Below are positions 25,775 through 35,191 of a stretch of 64,000 nt of DNA, piece by piece; within the stretch, counting starts at the first letter, position 1, and each line of letters begins with the position of its first letter. The notes under the pieces are model-generated. The model saw only the letters and a list, made by a program, of their open reading frames with translations, did not search any database and was not told where the DNA came from. Origin of the DNA: Porphyrobacter sp. SLTP (GTDB lineage Bacteria > Pseudomonadota > Alphaproteobacteria > Sphingomonadales > Sphingomonadaceae); assembly GCF_009905735.1 (NCBI RefSeq), contig NZ_JAAALE010000004.1, positions 62,001 through 126,000 on the forward strand, in the 5' to 3' direction. The position numbers and the translations under genes are program-made.

Positions 25775-26778
25775 TTCACCTTGGCGAGGCTGTTCCTGTA
25801 TTCGTCAGCCAATCGACCAGTCGCGACCAGCGGATAGGTCTCACCGAATTCAGCGAGCGCGATGCAGGCCTTGCGGGTGTCATTCTTCGCGATCATCGCC
25901 TTGCCGAGGTAGAGCAGGCTGTCAGGTGCGCGGTCACCCGCCTTGTTGGCCTGATAGTTCCTGAGGAACCAGCGCGCGGCTTCATCTGGCAGATTGTCGT
26001 CGAGGAACGCGCGGCCCAGCAGGTTGCGACCAAAGCTGATGCGCGGATGGTTGGGATATTGCTCGACAAACTTGGTGAGCTGCTGGCGTGCTTCGGGGAA
26101 GAAACCGGCGCTCCACAGGCGGAAGCCGTAGGAATATTCGTCATCCCCGGCATCTGCCGTTTGCGGCTTGGTGATCGCCTGCACGGCGGCAAGGCGCGAA
26201 GCGCTTGGCGTAGCGAGGCTGGCTGCGGGCGCAGGCGTGGGCGCGGGAGCGGTCTGCACCGGCGGACGCACAATGGGGACCGTGGTGACGGCGGTGGTAG
26301 GCGTACTGGTTGGGGCAGGCTGAAACGCCGGCAGGCTCGAACCAGACGGCGGCGTCGTGGTGATCGGCATGTTGGCCGCCGTCTCCAGCGCGGCGAGCCG
26401 CAGTTCCATCTGCGAGAGCGCGTTGGCCTGCTCCTCGGAACGGGCGGTCAGCCCGCGCAGCTGCATCTCCAGCGTGTCGAGCCGCACCAGGATATCGGTC
26501 ACCGCCGTGCTGGACGGGGCGGTGGGGGAAGAGGTCGTCGACGGTGCAGCAGGATCGCTATTTGGGCCGATCTGCGGTTCAAAGAAGCGACCATCGCCGC
26601 CGGGGAAGACCTTGCGCTGCAACGCACGCACTTCGGCCTCGATCTTGCGGATACGGGCGTCCGCCGTGCTGTCCTGCGCGAAGGCAGGCGCAGGCGCGGT
26701 CACCACCGTGGCGGTACCAGCGGCGATCAGCATCGCACCGGCAAGGCGCAGAGCGGGGGTTCGCAGGAGGGGGGTCAT
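25765..26778 (-). CDS. cpoB: Cell division coordinator CpoB (YbgF)
   Basis: A 337-residue periplasmic protein with a signal peptide (ends APAFAQD). A coiled-coil follows (DARIRKIEAEVRALQRKVF and LVRLDTLEMQLRGLTARSEEQANAL), then a Pro/Thr-rich linker, then TPR repeats from about 210 (DDEYSYGFRLWSAGFFPEARQQLTKFVEQYPNHP and onward). This is the YbgF/CpoB architecture that couples the Tol-Pal system to peptidoglycan synthesis at the septum. In many genomes it follows pal; here tolQRAB-pal are not in the window, and the gene is first in a cpoB-tilS pair. Confidence 0.93.
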   Translation of the reverse strand: MTPLLRTPALRLAGAMLIAAGTATVVTAPAPAFAQDSTADARIRKIEAEVRALQRKVFPGGDGRFFEPQIGPNSDPAAPSTTSSPTAPSSTAVTDILVRLDTLEMQLRGLTARSEEQANALSQMELRLAALETAANMPITTTPPSGSSLPAFQPAPTSTPTTAVTTVPIVRPPVQTAPAPTPAPAASLATPSASRLAAVQAITKPQTADAGDDEYSYGFRLWSAGFFPEARQQLTKFVEQYPNHPRISFGRNLLGRAFLDDNLPDEAARWFLRNYQANKAGDRAPDSLLYLGKAMIAKNDTRKACIALAEFGETYPLVATGRLADEYRNSLAKVKCS

Positions 26779-26904
26779 GGCGCGTCAGGCTCCCTGTCTA
26801 TGGCCGCGCAACGTGACGCGGCGCACATGAACGTGTTCCGAATCCCTGCCTTGTGCGGGCTCTCAAGTCGAGAGCGGCACAGGACCTAATCAACGGGAAA
26901 AGGG

Positions 26905-27891
26905 TTAACCGCGCGGTGAAGGCGCCGTTTCGCCCGCTTGCCCGGTGTTGCTGGCCGCGGAAGGCGCGCTTTGCCGCATTGCCGCGACTTCTGCCGTCGC
27001 CGCTGACGGGCTCGCTGTCGCGGAGCGCTGCGGGGTGGTGCGCTGGGGCGGCGCAGGCGTGACCGTTTGCGGCAAGGCCGCGGTCTGATCCACCGGAACC
27101 GCCACGCGCGCCAGCAACGCGGCGGCGGAAACTGGAACGCCCGAGATCGTCTCGGGCCGCTCGGAAATCTTGGCAACCGCCTGCCCGCCGACTGTCACCG
27201 ACAGCGCATCGGGCCGTCCGGTGTTGATACGGGGATCGGTCGCCGCTGCCGGAACAGTGACCGCTTCGCCCAGCTTGAGTGTGCGTTCGAGCAGCCGCTC
27301 CCCGCCCTCTTCATACAGTCGCACCCAGACGCCATCCTCCAGCGCGGTCAGCACGACCGGGCCGCTGGCCGCGGGGGTTGGGGATGCGGCAGGCTTGGCG
27401 GCAACCGCCGCGCCGCTGGCCGCCGGTTCGGGCGACAGCAGCGAGCCCGGCTCGGTCCCGGCGGCGAAATAGGTGTTGAAGAAAGCGAAAGCGCCAATGG
27501 CCAGCATCAGCACCGCAGCCGCCGCAGCCCATGCGAGCCCGGCCGAGGGCAAGCGCGCCGGATCGCCCGGTTCCATGTCGGACGAAGGCACCGAGCGCCG
27601 CATCGATCCATCGGCGAGCTCTGCGCGCACGGCATCGGTGATGACCGCAGGGTCCAGCCCGACCGCCTTGGCGAACGTGCGCGAAAAGCCGATGGCATAG
27701 GCGCGGCTGGGCAGGCCTTCGAAGTTTTCGTCTTCGATCGCTTCGAGGTGGCGCAGCGGGATGCGGGTTTCGGCAGCGACCTGCGAAAGGTCGAGCCGCA
27801 AGGCCTCCCGCGCCGCGCGCAAGGTCGCGCCCGGCCCGTGAAGGGGCAATTCCGGCGCATTACCGGCGCTGGTGTGGTTTTCGCTGTCCAT
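26905..27891 (-). CDS. rodZ: RodZ-like helix-turn-helix membrane protein
   Basis: A 328-residue bitopic protein. An N-terminal HTH_25 domain occupies about 20-90 (LRAAREALRLDLSQVAAETRIPLRHLEAIEDENFEGLP, then AYAIGFSRTFAKAVGLD). A single membrane helix follows at about 118-141, then an Ala/Pro-rich linker and a DUF4115-like periplasmic domain (LTALEDGVWVRLYEEGGERLLERTL). This order is that of RodZ, which links MreB to the cell-wall synthesis machinery. The tail from about 270 is Pro/Ala/Ser-rich and of low complexity. Confidence 0.88.
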   Translation of the reverse strand: MDSENHTSAGNAPELPLHGPGATLRAAREALRLDLSQVAAETRIPLRHLEAIEDENFEGLPSRAYAIGFSRTFAKAVGLDPAVITDAVRAELADGSMRRSVPSSDMEPGDPARLPSAGLAWAAAAAVLMLAIGAFAFFNTYFAAGTEPGSLLSPEPAASGAAVAAKPAASPTPAASGPVVLTALEDGVWVRLYEEGGERLLERTLKLGEAVTVPAAATDPRINTGRPDALSVTVGGQAVAKISERPETISGVPVSAAALLARVAVPVDQTAALPQTVTPAPPQRTTPQRSATASPSAATAEVAAMRQSAPSAASNTGQAGETAPSPRG

Positions 27892-28041
27892 GACCCGGGT
27901 CCGCGCCTTCTTCTCGAGGCGTTGAGTGTAAGAGTGTTGGTGAATTGTCCTTGAACGGGACTCACCCGCTCAGGGCAGTTCTGTCAAGCATCGCCATAAC
28001 ACGCCAGCGCGCATGGCGCACGCTTCTCCGCAAGGCGGGTG

Positions 28042-30312
28042 TCAATCGTACTCAATGTCGCGCGCATCTGCCCAGGCCGACAATTCTTCGCGCAGGTTCA
28101 GCGCCGGATCGGCCAGCCATCCGGTCATCGCCGCTGTCAGTTCAGCGAGATCAACCTTGCGCACCAATTCCTTGATCGGGCCGACGGCCGCAGGGGTAAT
28201 CGAGAGGCGGCGATAGCCGATGCCCATCAAGGCCAGCGCCTCCAGCCTGCGCCCGCCCATTTCCCCGCACACGCCGATATCAACCCCGCTGCCGACAGCG
28301 TTCTGCATCACCCGCCGCAGGAACCGGAGGATAGAGGTGCTGAGCCAGTCATATCGCTCGGCCAACTTGGGATTGGCCCGGTCGGCGGCGAACAGGAACT
28401 GGGTGAGGTCGTTGGTGCCGATCGACAGGAAGCTCAGTTTGGGCAGCAGCAGATCGAGCACTTCGGCAAGCGCGGGCACTTCGAGCATCGCGCCGAACAG
28501 GATCCGCTCGGGCAGCAGCTTCTTCTGGGCGCGCAGGTAGTTCAGCTGTTCATCGAATACGGCCTTGGCCGCATCGAACTCCCACGGTTCGCTCACCATC
28601 GGGAACATCACATAGAGCGAGCGTCCGCCCGCCGCTTCGAGCAGCGCGCGCGCCTGGATCTTCATCAGGCCTTCGCGTTCGAGCGCAAGGCGCAGCGCGC
28701 GCCAGCCCATCGCGGGGTTTTCATCCTGCGCAGCAATCTCGGATGCGAGATAGGGCACCGACTTGTCACCGCCGATATCGACGGTGCGGAAGATCACCGG
28801 CTTGTCGCCCGCCGCATCCAGCACATCGCGGTAGAGCCGCAACTGGCGCTCGCGCTGCGGCAGGGTGGCGGAGACGAGGAACTGGAATTCGGTGCGGAAC
28901 AGGCCGACGCCGTCCGCGCCGGTCATTGCCAGCGCGCTCATATCATCGCGCAGACCGGCGTTCATCATCACCTGTATGCGGGTGCCGCAGCGGGTGAAGG
29001 GCTCGACATCCCGCAGCGAGGCATAGGCCGCCTGCTTTTCGCGGCTCTTGGCGAACCGCGCCTGAAACGCGTCGGCAACCTGTGGCAGCGGGCGAACAAT
29101 GGCGTTGCCCGCCGTCGCGTCGAGCAGGATTTCGTCGCCCTCACGGATCGTGGTGCGCACGCCCTTGGCCCGTCCGATCACCGGCACGTTCATCGCTCGC
29201 GCCACAATTACCACGTGCGCGGTGAGCGAGCCTTCCTCAAGGATCACACCCTTCAGCCGCCGCTTGTCATATTCAAGCAGTTCAGCCGGGCCGAGATTAC
29301 GCGCGATCAGGATGGTGTCGCGCCGTAGTCCTTGCGAGGCGGCGGTGCCGACCTGCCCGGCGACAATCCGCACCAGCCGGTTCGCCAGATCCTCCAGATC
29401 GTGCATCCGGTCGGCGAGCAGCGGATCGTCAATCTCGCGCATCCGCATCCTGGTGTGCTGCTGGACACGCTCGATCGCGGCTTCGGCGGTGAGGCCGCTA
29501 TCAATCGCCTCGTTGATACGCCGCGACCAGCCTTCGTCGTAGGCGAACATCTTGTAGGTTTCGAGCACCTCCTCATGCTCGCCGCCCGCGCCGAATTCGG
29601 CCTGGCTGGCGAGCGTGTCGATCTGCTCGCGCATCTTGTCGAAGGCGCGGTATACCCGCTGGCGCTCGGCCTCGGTGTCTTCGGCCATGACCTGCGTGAT
29701 TTCGACGCGCGGCTGGTGATAGACCGCATGGCCTGCGCCCAAGCCTTTCACCAGCGTGAGGCCCGTCAGGGTCTGCGGCCCGGTCTGCTCCTGTGTCAGC
29801 CCGCGCGCTTCTTCCTCGTCGACCAGTTCGGCATTTGCGATCAGCTCGCTTAAGACCATCGCGGTGGTCTGGAGCGCTTCGATCTCGACCTCTTCGTAGC
29901 GGCGCGGTTCGACATGCTGGACGCACAAGACGCCCACCGCGCGGGCGCGGTAGACGATGGGGACACCGGCAAAGGAGTGGAACTTTTCCTCGCCCGTTTC
30001 GGGCCGGTACTGGAAGTCGGGATGGGCCTTGGCCTCGGCGAGGTTGAGCGTCTCGACCTTCTGCGCAATCGCGCCGGTCAGCCCTTCGCCAATCGCCATG
30101 CGGGTAACATGGACCGCGCTCTGGTTGAGGCCGCGGGTCGCGAACAGTTCCAGCATGCCTTCGCGCAAGAGGTAAATCGAGCAAACCTCGCTCGACAGGC
30201 ATTCGCCGATGATCTCGACCACCTGATCAAGCTTGGCCTGCGCGTGCATGCGCGAGGCCATCACCTCGGTCAGGCGGGTCAGAATCTGGCGAGCGGCGGC
30301 TGCGGCGGTCAT
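28042..30312 (-). CDS. ptsP: Phosphoenolpyruvate-protein phosphotransferase PtsP (EI-Ntr)
   Basis: A 756-residue enzyme I of the nitrogen PTS, which passes phosphate from PEP to NPr. The N-terminal GAF domain covers about 1-165 (QAKLDQVVEIIGECLSSEVCSIYLL). The EI domains follow, with the phosphorylated His at about 366 in GSLTAHVVIVARAMNVP. The PEP-binding barrel shows LFRTEFQFL, FRTVDIGGDKSVPYL, NPAMGWRALR and IGTNDLTQFLFAADR. GAF plus EI identifies EI-Ntr, not the sugar PTS enzyme. Codons GTG-ATG open the frame; I take the ATG. It would sense nitrogen status and signal to the (p)ppGpp and potassium networks. Confidence 0.96.
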   Translation of the reverse strand: MTAAAAARQILTRLTEVMASRMHAQAKLDQVVEIIGECLSSEVCSIYLLREGMLELFATRGLNQSAVHVTRMAIGEGLTGAIAQKVETLNLAEAKAHPDFQYRPETGEEKFHSFAGVPIVYRARAVGVLCVQHVEPRRYEEVEIEALQTTAMVLSELIANAELVDEEEARGLTQEQTGPQTLTGLTLVKGLGAGHAVYHQPRVEITQVMAEDTEAERQRVYRAFDKMREQIDTLASQAEFGAGGEHEEVLETYKMFAYDEGWSRRINEAIDSGLTAEAAIERVQQHTRMRMREIDDPLLADRMHDLEDLANRLVRIVAGQVGTAASQGLRRDTILIARNLGPAELLEYDKRRLKGVILEEGSLTAHVVIVARAMNVPVIGRAKGVRTTIREGDEILLDATAGNAIVRPLPQVADAFQARFAKSREKQAAYASLRDVEPFTRCGTRIQVMMNAGLRDDMSALAMTGADGVGLFRTEFQFLVSATLPQRERQLRLYRDVLDAAGDKPVIFRTVDIGGDKSVPYLASEIAAQDENPAMGWRALRLALEREGLMKIQARALLEAAGGRSLYVMFPMVSEPWEFDAAKAVFDEQLNYLRAQKKLLPERILFGAMLEVPALAEVLDLLLPKLSFLSIGTNDLTQFLFAADRANPKLAERYDWLSTSILRFLRRVMQNAVGSGVDIGVCGEMGGRRLEALALMGIGYRRLSITPAAVGPIKELVRKVDLAELTAAMTGWLADPALNLREELSAWADARDIEYD

Positions 30313-30407
30313 CACCGTGCAGGTCTATTCATTCCGCACGACAATTGCAAAAGGCCTGATCGCAGCACACTGCCCGTCAGGGGCGTCAGGTGGATAATCC
30401 GTGCCGC

Positions 30408-30575
30408 TCAGCAGGCGGCGATCTCTTCCTTCAGTCGCAGTTTCTGCTTCTTGAGGGCCTGGATCATCGCGGTGTCGGGCACGGGCCGGGCCATTTCGTC
30501 GCGCAACCGGGCTTCAAGGCCGGCATGCTTGCTCTGAAGGGCGTGGAGGTGTGACAACACTGCGGTCGATGCCAT
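30408..30575 (-). CDS. DUF465 (YdcH-like) small protein
   Basis: A 55-residue protein starting MASTAVLSHLHALQSKHAGLE and ending with ALKKQKLRLKEEIAAC. The pattern L..LQ.KHA.LE..L..E......D...I..LKK.KL.LK.EI is that of DUF465/YdcH, a short antiparallel helical hairpin. AGGAGA stands eight bases before the ATG. It lies head-to-head with another DUF465 gene at 30870. The molecular function is unknown. Confidence 0.88.
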   Translation of the reverse strand: MASTAVLSHLHALQSKHAGLEARLRDEMARPVPDTAMIQALKKQKLRLKEEIAAC

Positions 30576-30869
30576 TATGCGTTCTCCTATCCAAGCGGGG
30601 GGATGCCCCCGGAAAGGCGACTCGGCAAACGAAGCGGCCGAGCCGCAGGTTTCATTGAAACCACAGGCAGCCTAGCTTGCAAAGCCCCCACACATCGTAA
30701 ATCGGCGCAACTGCCCCTGCGCGCGATGAACCGCGCAGGCGGATCGCGCCAAAGCGGGGTGAAATCTGCACCTGCCATCTACCAAATCGCCGCAGGAACG
30801 CGTAGCGCACGCCGTGCATTGGTCGCAGGCCAACAGGCTGGCGGCGAAGTGGAAGGATCAGGGGCGAAT

Positions 30870-31079
30870 ATGACCGAGCAGGAGCTCAGGAAAAATCTTG
30901 AGTTGCTCAAGACCGAGCATCGCGACCTCGACGCCGCGATTGCCGCCTTGACCGAGGCGGCACGGGTCAGCGCATCGGCCGACATGCTCCAGATCGCCCG
31001 CCTCAAGAAGCGCAAGCTGCGGCTGAGGGACCAGATCGCCATCATCGAAGACACGCTGCTGCCGGATATTATCGCGTGA
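30870..31079 (+). CDS. DUF465 (YdcH-like) small protein, second copy
   Basis: A 69-residue helical protein, MTEQELRKNLELLKTEHRDLD through LQIARLKKRKLRLRDQIAI. It shares the family pattern with the divergent copy at 30408-30575: KxEHRDLD matches KHAGLE and RLKKRKLRLRDQI matches ALKKQKLRLKEEI. The 294-bp gap between the two genes holds no other gene I can support; a frame open back to 30603 lacks a ribosome-binding site. The pair may be an old duplication. Confidence 0.85.
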   Translation: MTEQELRKNLELLKTEHRDLDAAIAALTEAARVSASADMLQIARLKKRKLRLRDQIAIIEDTLLPDIIA

Positions 31080-31252
31080 TGTGACAACAAGTCCCGCCCC
31101 GTTAGGAACGAATGGGGAGAGCCGCTTCCGCCCCGATCATGGTTACCAAGACATCAATTCTGTGCCTGGCCGGGACGGAGCCAAAAATTGCTTGGAAAGT
31201 AACCATAGCGATATGGCGGTGAAGCGCGCGGCGACGTAGCTTGCGGCGCAAT

Positions 31253-31714
31253 ATGGCTCGTACCACCAATCTTTCGCGCCCGATTGTCGAGGCGCTCTAC
31301 ACCGAGGCGCTCGTGCTGGCGGATGACGTGCGGGCGGTGTTTGCCGCTGGCACGCGTGAACCGGTGGCAGGCGAGGACGCCTTTGTGCGGCTCGCGCTTT
31401 CGACCGAAGGCCTGAAGACCACCACCCGGATGATGCATGTTCTCGCGTGGCTGCTGAACCAGCGCGCGCTGTTTCAGGGGGAGCTCAGCGAAAATCAGGT
31501 GCGCCTGCACGGTGCGCTGCCGCCGGATCGCGGCTCGGACGAAAAGCAGTTGGCGCTTCTCGAACCGCAAACGCGCGAGCTGATCGCCGACACCGAAAAG
31601 CTGCACCAGCGCATCGCGCGGCTGGACGAGGCGTGGCGCCAGCATTTCGAAATGGCCTCGCCGGTGCGGGCCTTTCAGGACCGGATCGGGCGGGAACTGG
31701 GAAGGTTCGGCTAG
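31253..31714 (+). CDS. DUF1465 family protein, RcdA-like
   Basis: A 153-residue helical protein, MARTTNLSRPIVEALYTEALVLADDVR... with LSTEGLKTTTRMMHVLAWLLNQRAL and a C-terminal coiled region (ELIADTEKLHQRIARLDEAW). The pattern is that of DUF1465, the family that includes Caulobacter RcdA, an adaptor for ClpXP-dependent degradation of CtrA. An orthologous role in cell-cycle proteolysis is likely but not certain. It is convergent with glpK across a palindromic repeat. Confidence 0.85.
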   Translation: MARTTNLSRPIVEALYTEALVLADDVRAVFAAGTREPVAGEDAFVRLALSTEGLKTTTRMMHVLAWLLNQRALFQGELSENQVRLHGALPPDRGSDEKQLALLEPQTRELIADTEKLHQRIARLDEAWRQHFEMASPVRAFQDRIGRELGRFG

Positions 31715-31718
31715 AGGG

Positions 31719-31854
31719 TTCCTCCCCGTTCCGCAGGAATGGGGAGGTGGCACCGCGACACGGTGACGGAGGGGTCACCTCGCACCAACCTACCCCTCCG
31801 ACCGAGGCCCGACGGCCTCGCCCACCTCCCCATTGCTGCGCAACAGGGAGGAGT
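31719..31854. repeat. Palindromic intergenic repeat, copy 2
   Basis: It has the same layout as 24630-24766: CCTCCCCGTT...AATGGGGAGGTGG at the left, GACGGAGGGGT and ACCCCTCCG inside, and CCCACCTCCCCATT...GGGAGGAG at the right. It occupies almost the whole gap between the convergent DUF1465 and glpK genes. The arms are well kept while the loops differ between copies, as expected if the folded structure is what matters. Confidence 0.75.
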
Positions 31855-31865
31855 TTGGCAAGCGA

Positions 31866-33338
31866 TCACGCCGCCGCCAGCGCCTTCCGCCACCTCCCCA
31901 GCCGCGCATCGCGCACCTCGGCGTCCATCTGCGGCTCGAACGTCACCAGTCGCCCGCGCATCGCCTGCGCCGCTGCGCCCAGATCGGGGTACATCCCCAC
32001 GCCGCACGCCGCCAGCATCGCTGCCCCCAAGGCGGTCGTTTCGACAAAGCCGGGCCGCTCGACCGTGATGCCGAGCATGTCGGCCAAGTCCTGCGCCATC
32101 CAGTCATTTGCCGCCATGCCGCCATCGATCCGCAGCGTATGCCACGGGGCGCCATCCTTGGTGAAGGCCGCGCACAGATCATGCGTCTGATGCGCCATCG
32201 CCTCCAGCGCGGCGCGCGCCAGCTCGGCCTTGCCGCTGGAGAAACTGAGCCCCGCGATCACCCCGCGTGCGTCAGCCTGCCAGTGCGGCGCGCCAAGGCC
32301 TGACAGCGCAGGCACAATCACCACCCCGCCGCTATCCGGGATCGAGCGGGCGAGCGCCTCGGTCTCCTCCGCCACCTGCACAATGCCGAGCGAATCCCGC
32401 AGCCATTGCACCAGACTCCCCGCCACGAACACCGAGCCTTCGATGGCATAGGTGCGCTGCCCTTCAAGCTGGGTCAGCACGGTTCCGAGCAGCCGGTTGG
32501 TCGAGCGCGGAATTTTGCGCCCCTGACAGGTCAGCACGAAAGCGCCGGTGCCATAGGTCGCCTTGGTCTGTCCGGGTGTAAGGCAGGCCTGCCCGATGGT
32601 CGCCGCCTGCTGATCGCCCGCGAGGCCCGTGATCGGAATGCTCCGCCCAAACAGGTCAGGCGCCGTCATCGCCAGCGGCCCGGAGCAGTCAACCACCCCG
32701 GGAAGCGCCGACAACGGCACGCCGATGAGATCGCAAAGACTGTCATCGAACTGCGCATCTTCAAGCCCCATGAGCAGCGTGCGGCTCGCGTTGGAGGCAT
32801 CGGTGATATGCGCCGCCCCGCGGGTCAGCTTGAACACCAACCAGCTTTCGACCGTGCCGAAGGCCAGCGTGCCTGTGTCCGCCGCCGCGCGCACGTCCGG
32901 CACATTGTCGAGCATCCAGCGCATCTTGGTGCCGGAGAAATAGGGATCGAGCAGCAGGCCGGTGCGCTCCTGCACGCCCGCTTCATGGCCCGCCGCGCGC
33001 AGCTCAGCGCAGAAGGGCTCGGTACGGCGGTCCTGCCAGACGATGGCGTTGGTGAGCGGCTCTCCGGTGCTGCGGTCCCACGCCACCACGGTTTCGCGCT
33101 GGTTGGTGATGCCGATGGCGGCAATACTCGCCGCGCCGCCCGCCTTGGGGATGACTTCCAGCGCGCAGGCCAGCGTCTTGTCCCAGATCTCGCGCGGATC
33201 ATGCTCGACCCAGCCCGATTGCGGGTAATGCTGCTCCAGCGGCGCCTGCGCCGAGGCGACCAGCACGCCGTCGCTCGCAAACAGGATCGCGCGGGTGGAC
33301 GTGGTGCCTTCGTCAAGGACGAGGATGTAATCTGCCAT
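31866..33338 (-). CDS. glpK: Glycerol kinase
   Basis: A 490-residue FGGY-family kinase that phosphorylates glycerol to glycerol 3-phosphate. The N terminus MADYILVLDEGTTSTRAILF has the phosphate-binding DxGTTSxR motif. Further motifs include WQDRRT, YFSGTKMRWML, the central AGDQQAA and the C-terminal RIDGGMAANDWMAQDLADML. The ATG at 33338 has GAGG eight bases upstream; the frame opens nine codons earlier. No glpF or glpD is adjacent, so it stands alone and is divergent from the MBL-fold hydrolase gene. Confidence 0.97.
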   Translation of the reverse strand: MADYILVLDEGTTSTRAILFASDGVLVASAQAPLEQHYPQSGWVEHDPREIWDKTLACALEVIPKAGGAASIAAIGITNQRETVVAWDRSTGEPLTNAIVWQDRRTEPFCAELRAAGHEAGVQERTGLLLDPYFSGTKMRWMLDNVPDVRAAADTGTLAFGTVESWLVFKLTRGAAHITDASNASRTLLMGLEDAQFDDSLCDLIGVPLSALPGVVDCSGPLAMTAPDLFGRSIPITGLAGDQQAATIGQACLTPGQTKATYGTGAFVLTCQGRKIPRSTNRLLGTVLTQLEGQRTYAIEGSVFVAGSLVQWLRDSLGIVQVAEETEALARSIPDSGGVVIVPALSGLGAPHWQADARGVIAGLSFSSGKAELARAALEAMAHQTHDLCAAFTKDGAPWHTLRIDGGMAANDWMAQDLADMLGITVERPGFVETTALGAAMLAACGVGMYPDLGAAAQAMRGRLVTFEPQMDAEVRDARLGRWRKALAAA

Positions 33339-33394
33339 GGGGTATTCCTCTCTCCGGCGTGACATCTGCCACGGCGCTCGCCATATGCAAGGCC

Positions 33395-34273
33395 ATGGTC
33401 ACGATCCCTCCCCAGCCCTGGCCCACCGGGCTTGCCGAAGCTGTCGAGCCGCTGGTGCTGCGCGTGCTGGCGCCCAATCCCTCGCCCTACACCTTCACCG
33501 GAACGCAGACCTATGTCGTCGGCGACCCGCGGGGGCCGGATTGCGCGGTGATCGATCCCGGCCCGAACGAGCCTGACCACATCGCCGCGATCATCGCGGC
33601 TGTCGCGGGGCGAACTATCGTCGCGATCATGTGCACCCACACCCACCGCGACCACTCGCCCGCCGCCGCGCCGCTGGCTGAGCTGACCGGCGCGCCGATT
33701 GTCGGCTGCGCACCGCTGGTGCTCCAAGTGGACGGCCCGCGCTCGGACGAAGCCTTCGATCCGACCTATGCGCCCGACCGCGTGCTGGTGGACGGCGAAG
33801 GGATGCGCGGCACCGGCTGGACGCTCACCGCCGTCGCGACGCCCGGCCATACCTCGAACCACCAGTGCTTCGCGCTGGAGGAGAGCGGCGCGCTGTTCAC
33901 GGGCGATCACGTGATGGGCTGGTCAACCAGCGTCGTCATCCCGCCCGATGGCGACATGGGCGATTACATGGCGAGCCTCGAAAAGCTGATGGCGCGCGAT
34001 GACGTGCGCTATCACTCGGCCCACGGCGCGGCGATCGAGAAGCCGAAGCAGCTGGTGCGCGGCATGATCGGCCACCGCCGCCAGCGTGAGAACCAGATCC
34101 TCCGCCTGCTGGGCGAGGCCGCGCGGCCGGTCAGCGGCTTTATTCCGGACATGTACAAGGGCCTCGACCCGCGCCTGATCGGAGCCGCCGAGATGAGCGT
34201 GACCGCGCATCTGATCGATCTCGAAAAGCGCGGCGCGGCGCGGCGCGACAGCGAGGTCTGGCGGCTCGCATAA
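33395..34273 (+). CDS. MBL-fold metallo-hydrolase, LACTB2-like
   Basis: A 292-residue metallo-beta-lactamase-fold enzyme. The dinuclear zinc motif HxHxDH is His82, His84, Asp86 and His87 in CTHTHRDHSPAAA. Further ligands are the His of TPGHTSNH and the Asp of FTGDHVMG. The C-terminal helical part (HRRQRENQILRLLGEAARP) matches the winged-helix tail of LACTB2-type hydrolases and ribonucleases. It has no signal peptide. The substrate cannot be assigned from sequence. The start is the ATG at 33395; the frame stays open 36 bases upstream without better support. Confidence 0.88.
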   Translation: MVTIPPQPWPTGLAEAVEPLVLRVLAPNPSPYTFTGTQTYVVGDPRGPDCAVIDPGPNEPDHIAAIIAAVAGRTIVAIMCTHTHRDHSPAAAPLAELTGAPIVGCAPLVLQVDGPRSDEAFDPTYAPDRVLVDGEGMRGTGWTLTAVATPGHTSNHQCFALEESGALFTGDHVMGWSTSVVIPPDGDMGDYMASLEKLMARDDVRYHSAHGAAIEKPKQLVRGMIGHRRQRENQILRLLGEAARPVSGFIPDMYKGLDPRLIGAAEMSVTAHLIDLEKRGAARRDSEVWRLA

Positions 34274-34339
34274 AGCGCGCTTGCACCCTCGGCGATTTTG
34301 GTGTTCCTCTAAGCCGGGGCGCGACAATTGGGGGGCGGG

Positions 34340-35110
34340 ATGGCCACTTTGGCACAACGCGGCGCGGCGGCAGAAGGCACGCGCTTTTATACCATCATGG
34401 CATTCGTCATGGCGCTGGTGATCGTGGCGGGCTTCTCGCTCAATCTGGCGATGGGGCGGTCGAGCTTTGCGCTGCCAGCCGCGTTCCATGTCCACGGCGT
34501 GATCTTCATGGGCTGGCTCGGGCTCTATCTCGCGCAGGTAGTGACCATCGCAAGCGGCAACCGCGCCTTGCACCGGCAGCTGGGCAAGCTCGCCTATGTC
34601 TTCATCCCGGCGATGGTGGCGGCAGGGGCAATGATCATCGTCGTTTCGATCCGCGGGACGGGCGGGCCGTTCTTCTTTGCGCAGAACGAGTTTTTCATCA
34701 GCAATCTGGCGGGGCTGCTGGTGTTCGGCGGCCTTGCGTGGTGGGCGCTGCGGGTGCGGCGGCACACCGGCTGGCACCGGCGGCTGATGCTGGTGGCGAT
34801 GAGCGCGCTGACCGGGCCGGGACTCGGCCGGTTGCTGCCGATGCCGTTGCTGATCCCCTATGCCTGGCCGATCGCGGTTTCGGCGAGCTTTGTATTCGGC
34901 GCGGTCGCGATGCTGGTCGATTGGCGGACCAATGGCCGGGTGCATCCGGCCTATTGGTGGGGCATGGGGATCAATGTCGGCGGCTTCCTCACCTCGATGG
35001 CGCTGGCCTATTCGCCGATCGGCTATGCGATCACCGAAGCGGTGATTGCCGGCACGCCGGGGGCCGAGCGACCCATGGGCCCCTTCCTGCCGCCGGGCTT
35101 CACGATGTAG
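34340..35110 (+). CDS. Integral membrane protein, DUF2306-like
   Basis: A 256-residue protein with about seven membrane helices. FHVHGVIFMGWLGLYLAQ followed by NRALHRQLGKLAYV shows the two-His, Gly-Lys pattern seen in DUF2306-like proteins, and the second half repeats a similar HxxWHRRLM element. No cofactor or catalytic site is proven, although the conserved histidines could bind heme or metal. The start at 34340 has a G-rich stretch just upstream. It is 82 bases before nadA on the same strand. Its general layout is like that of the protein encoded at 7781-8515. Confidence 0.7.
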   Translation: MATLAQRGAAAEGTRFYTIMAFVMALVIVAGFSLNLAMGRSSFALPAAFHVHGVIFMGWLGLYLAQVVTIASGNRALHRQLGKLAYVFIPAMVAAGAMIIVVSIRGTGGPFFFAQNEFFISNLAGLLVFGGLAWWALRVRRHTGWHRRLMLVAMSALTGPGLGRLLPMPLLIPYAWPIAVSASFVFGAVAMLVDWRTNGRVHPAYWWGMGINVGGFLTSMALAYSPIGYAITEAVIAGTPGAERPMGPFLPPGFTM

Positions 35111-35191
35111 GGCGGGTGCCCAAGCTTTTCGCTCGAAAATCGGGGGCGAGCCCCTATATCGGCGGTTCCTGAGATAACGGGGATACGAGTG

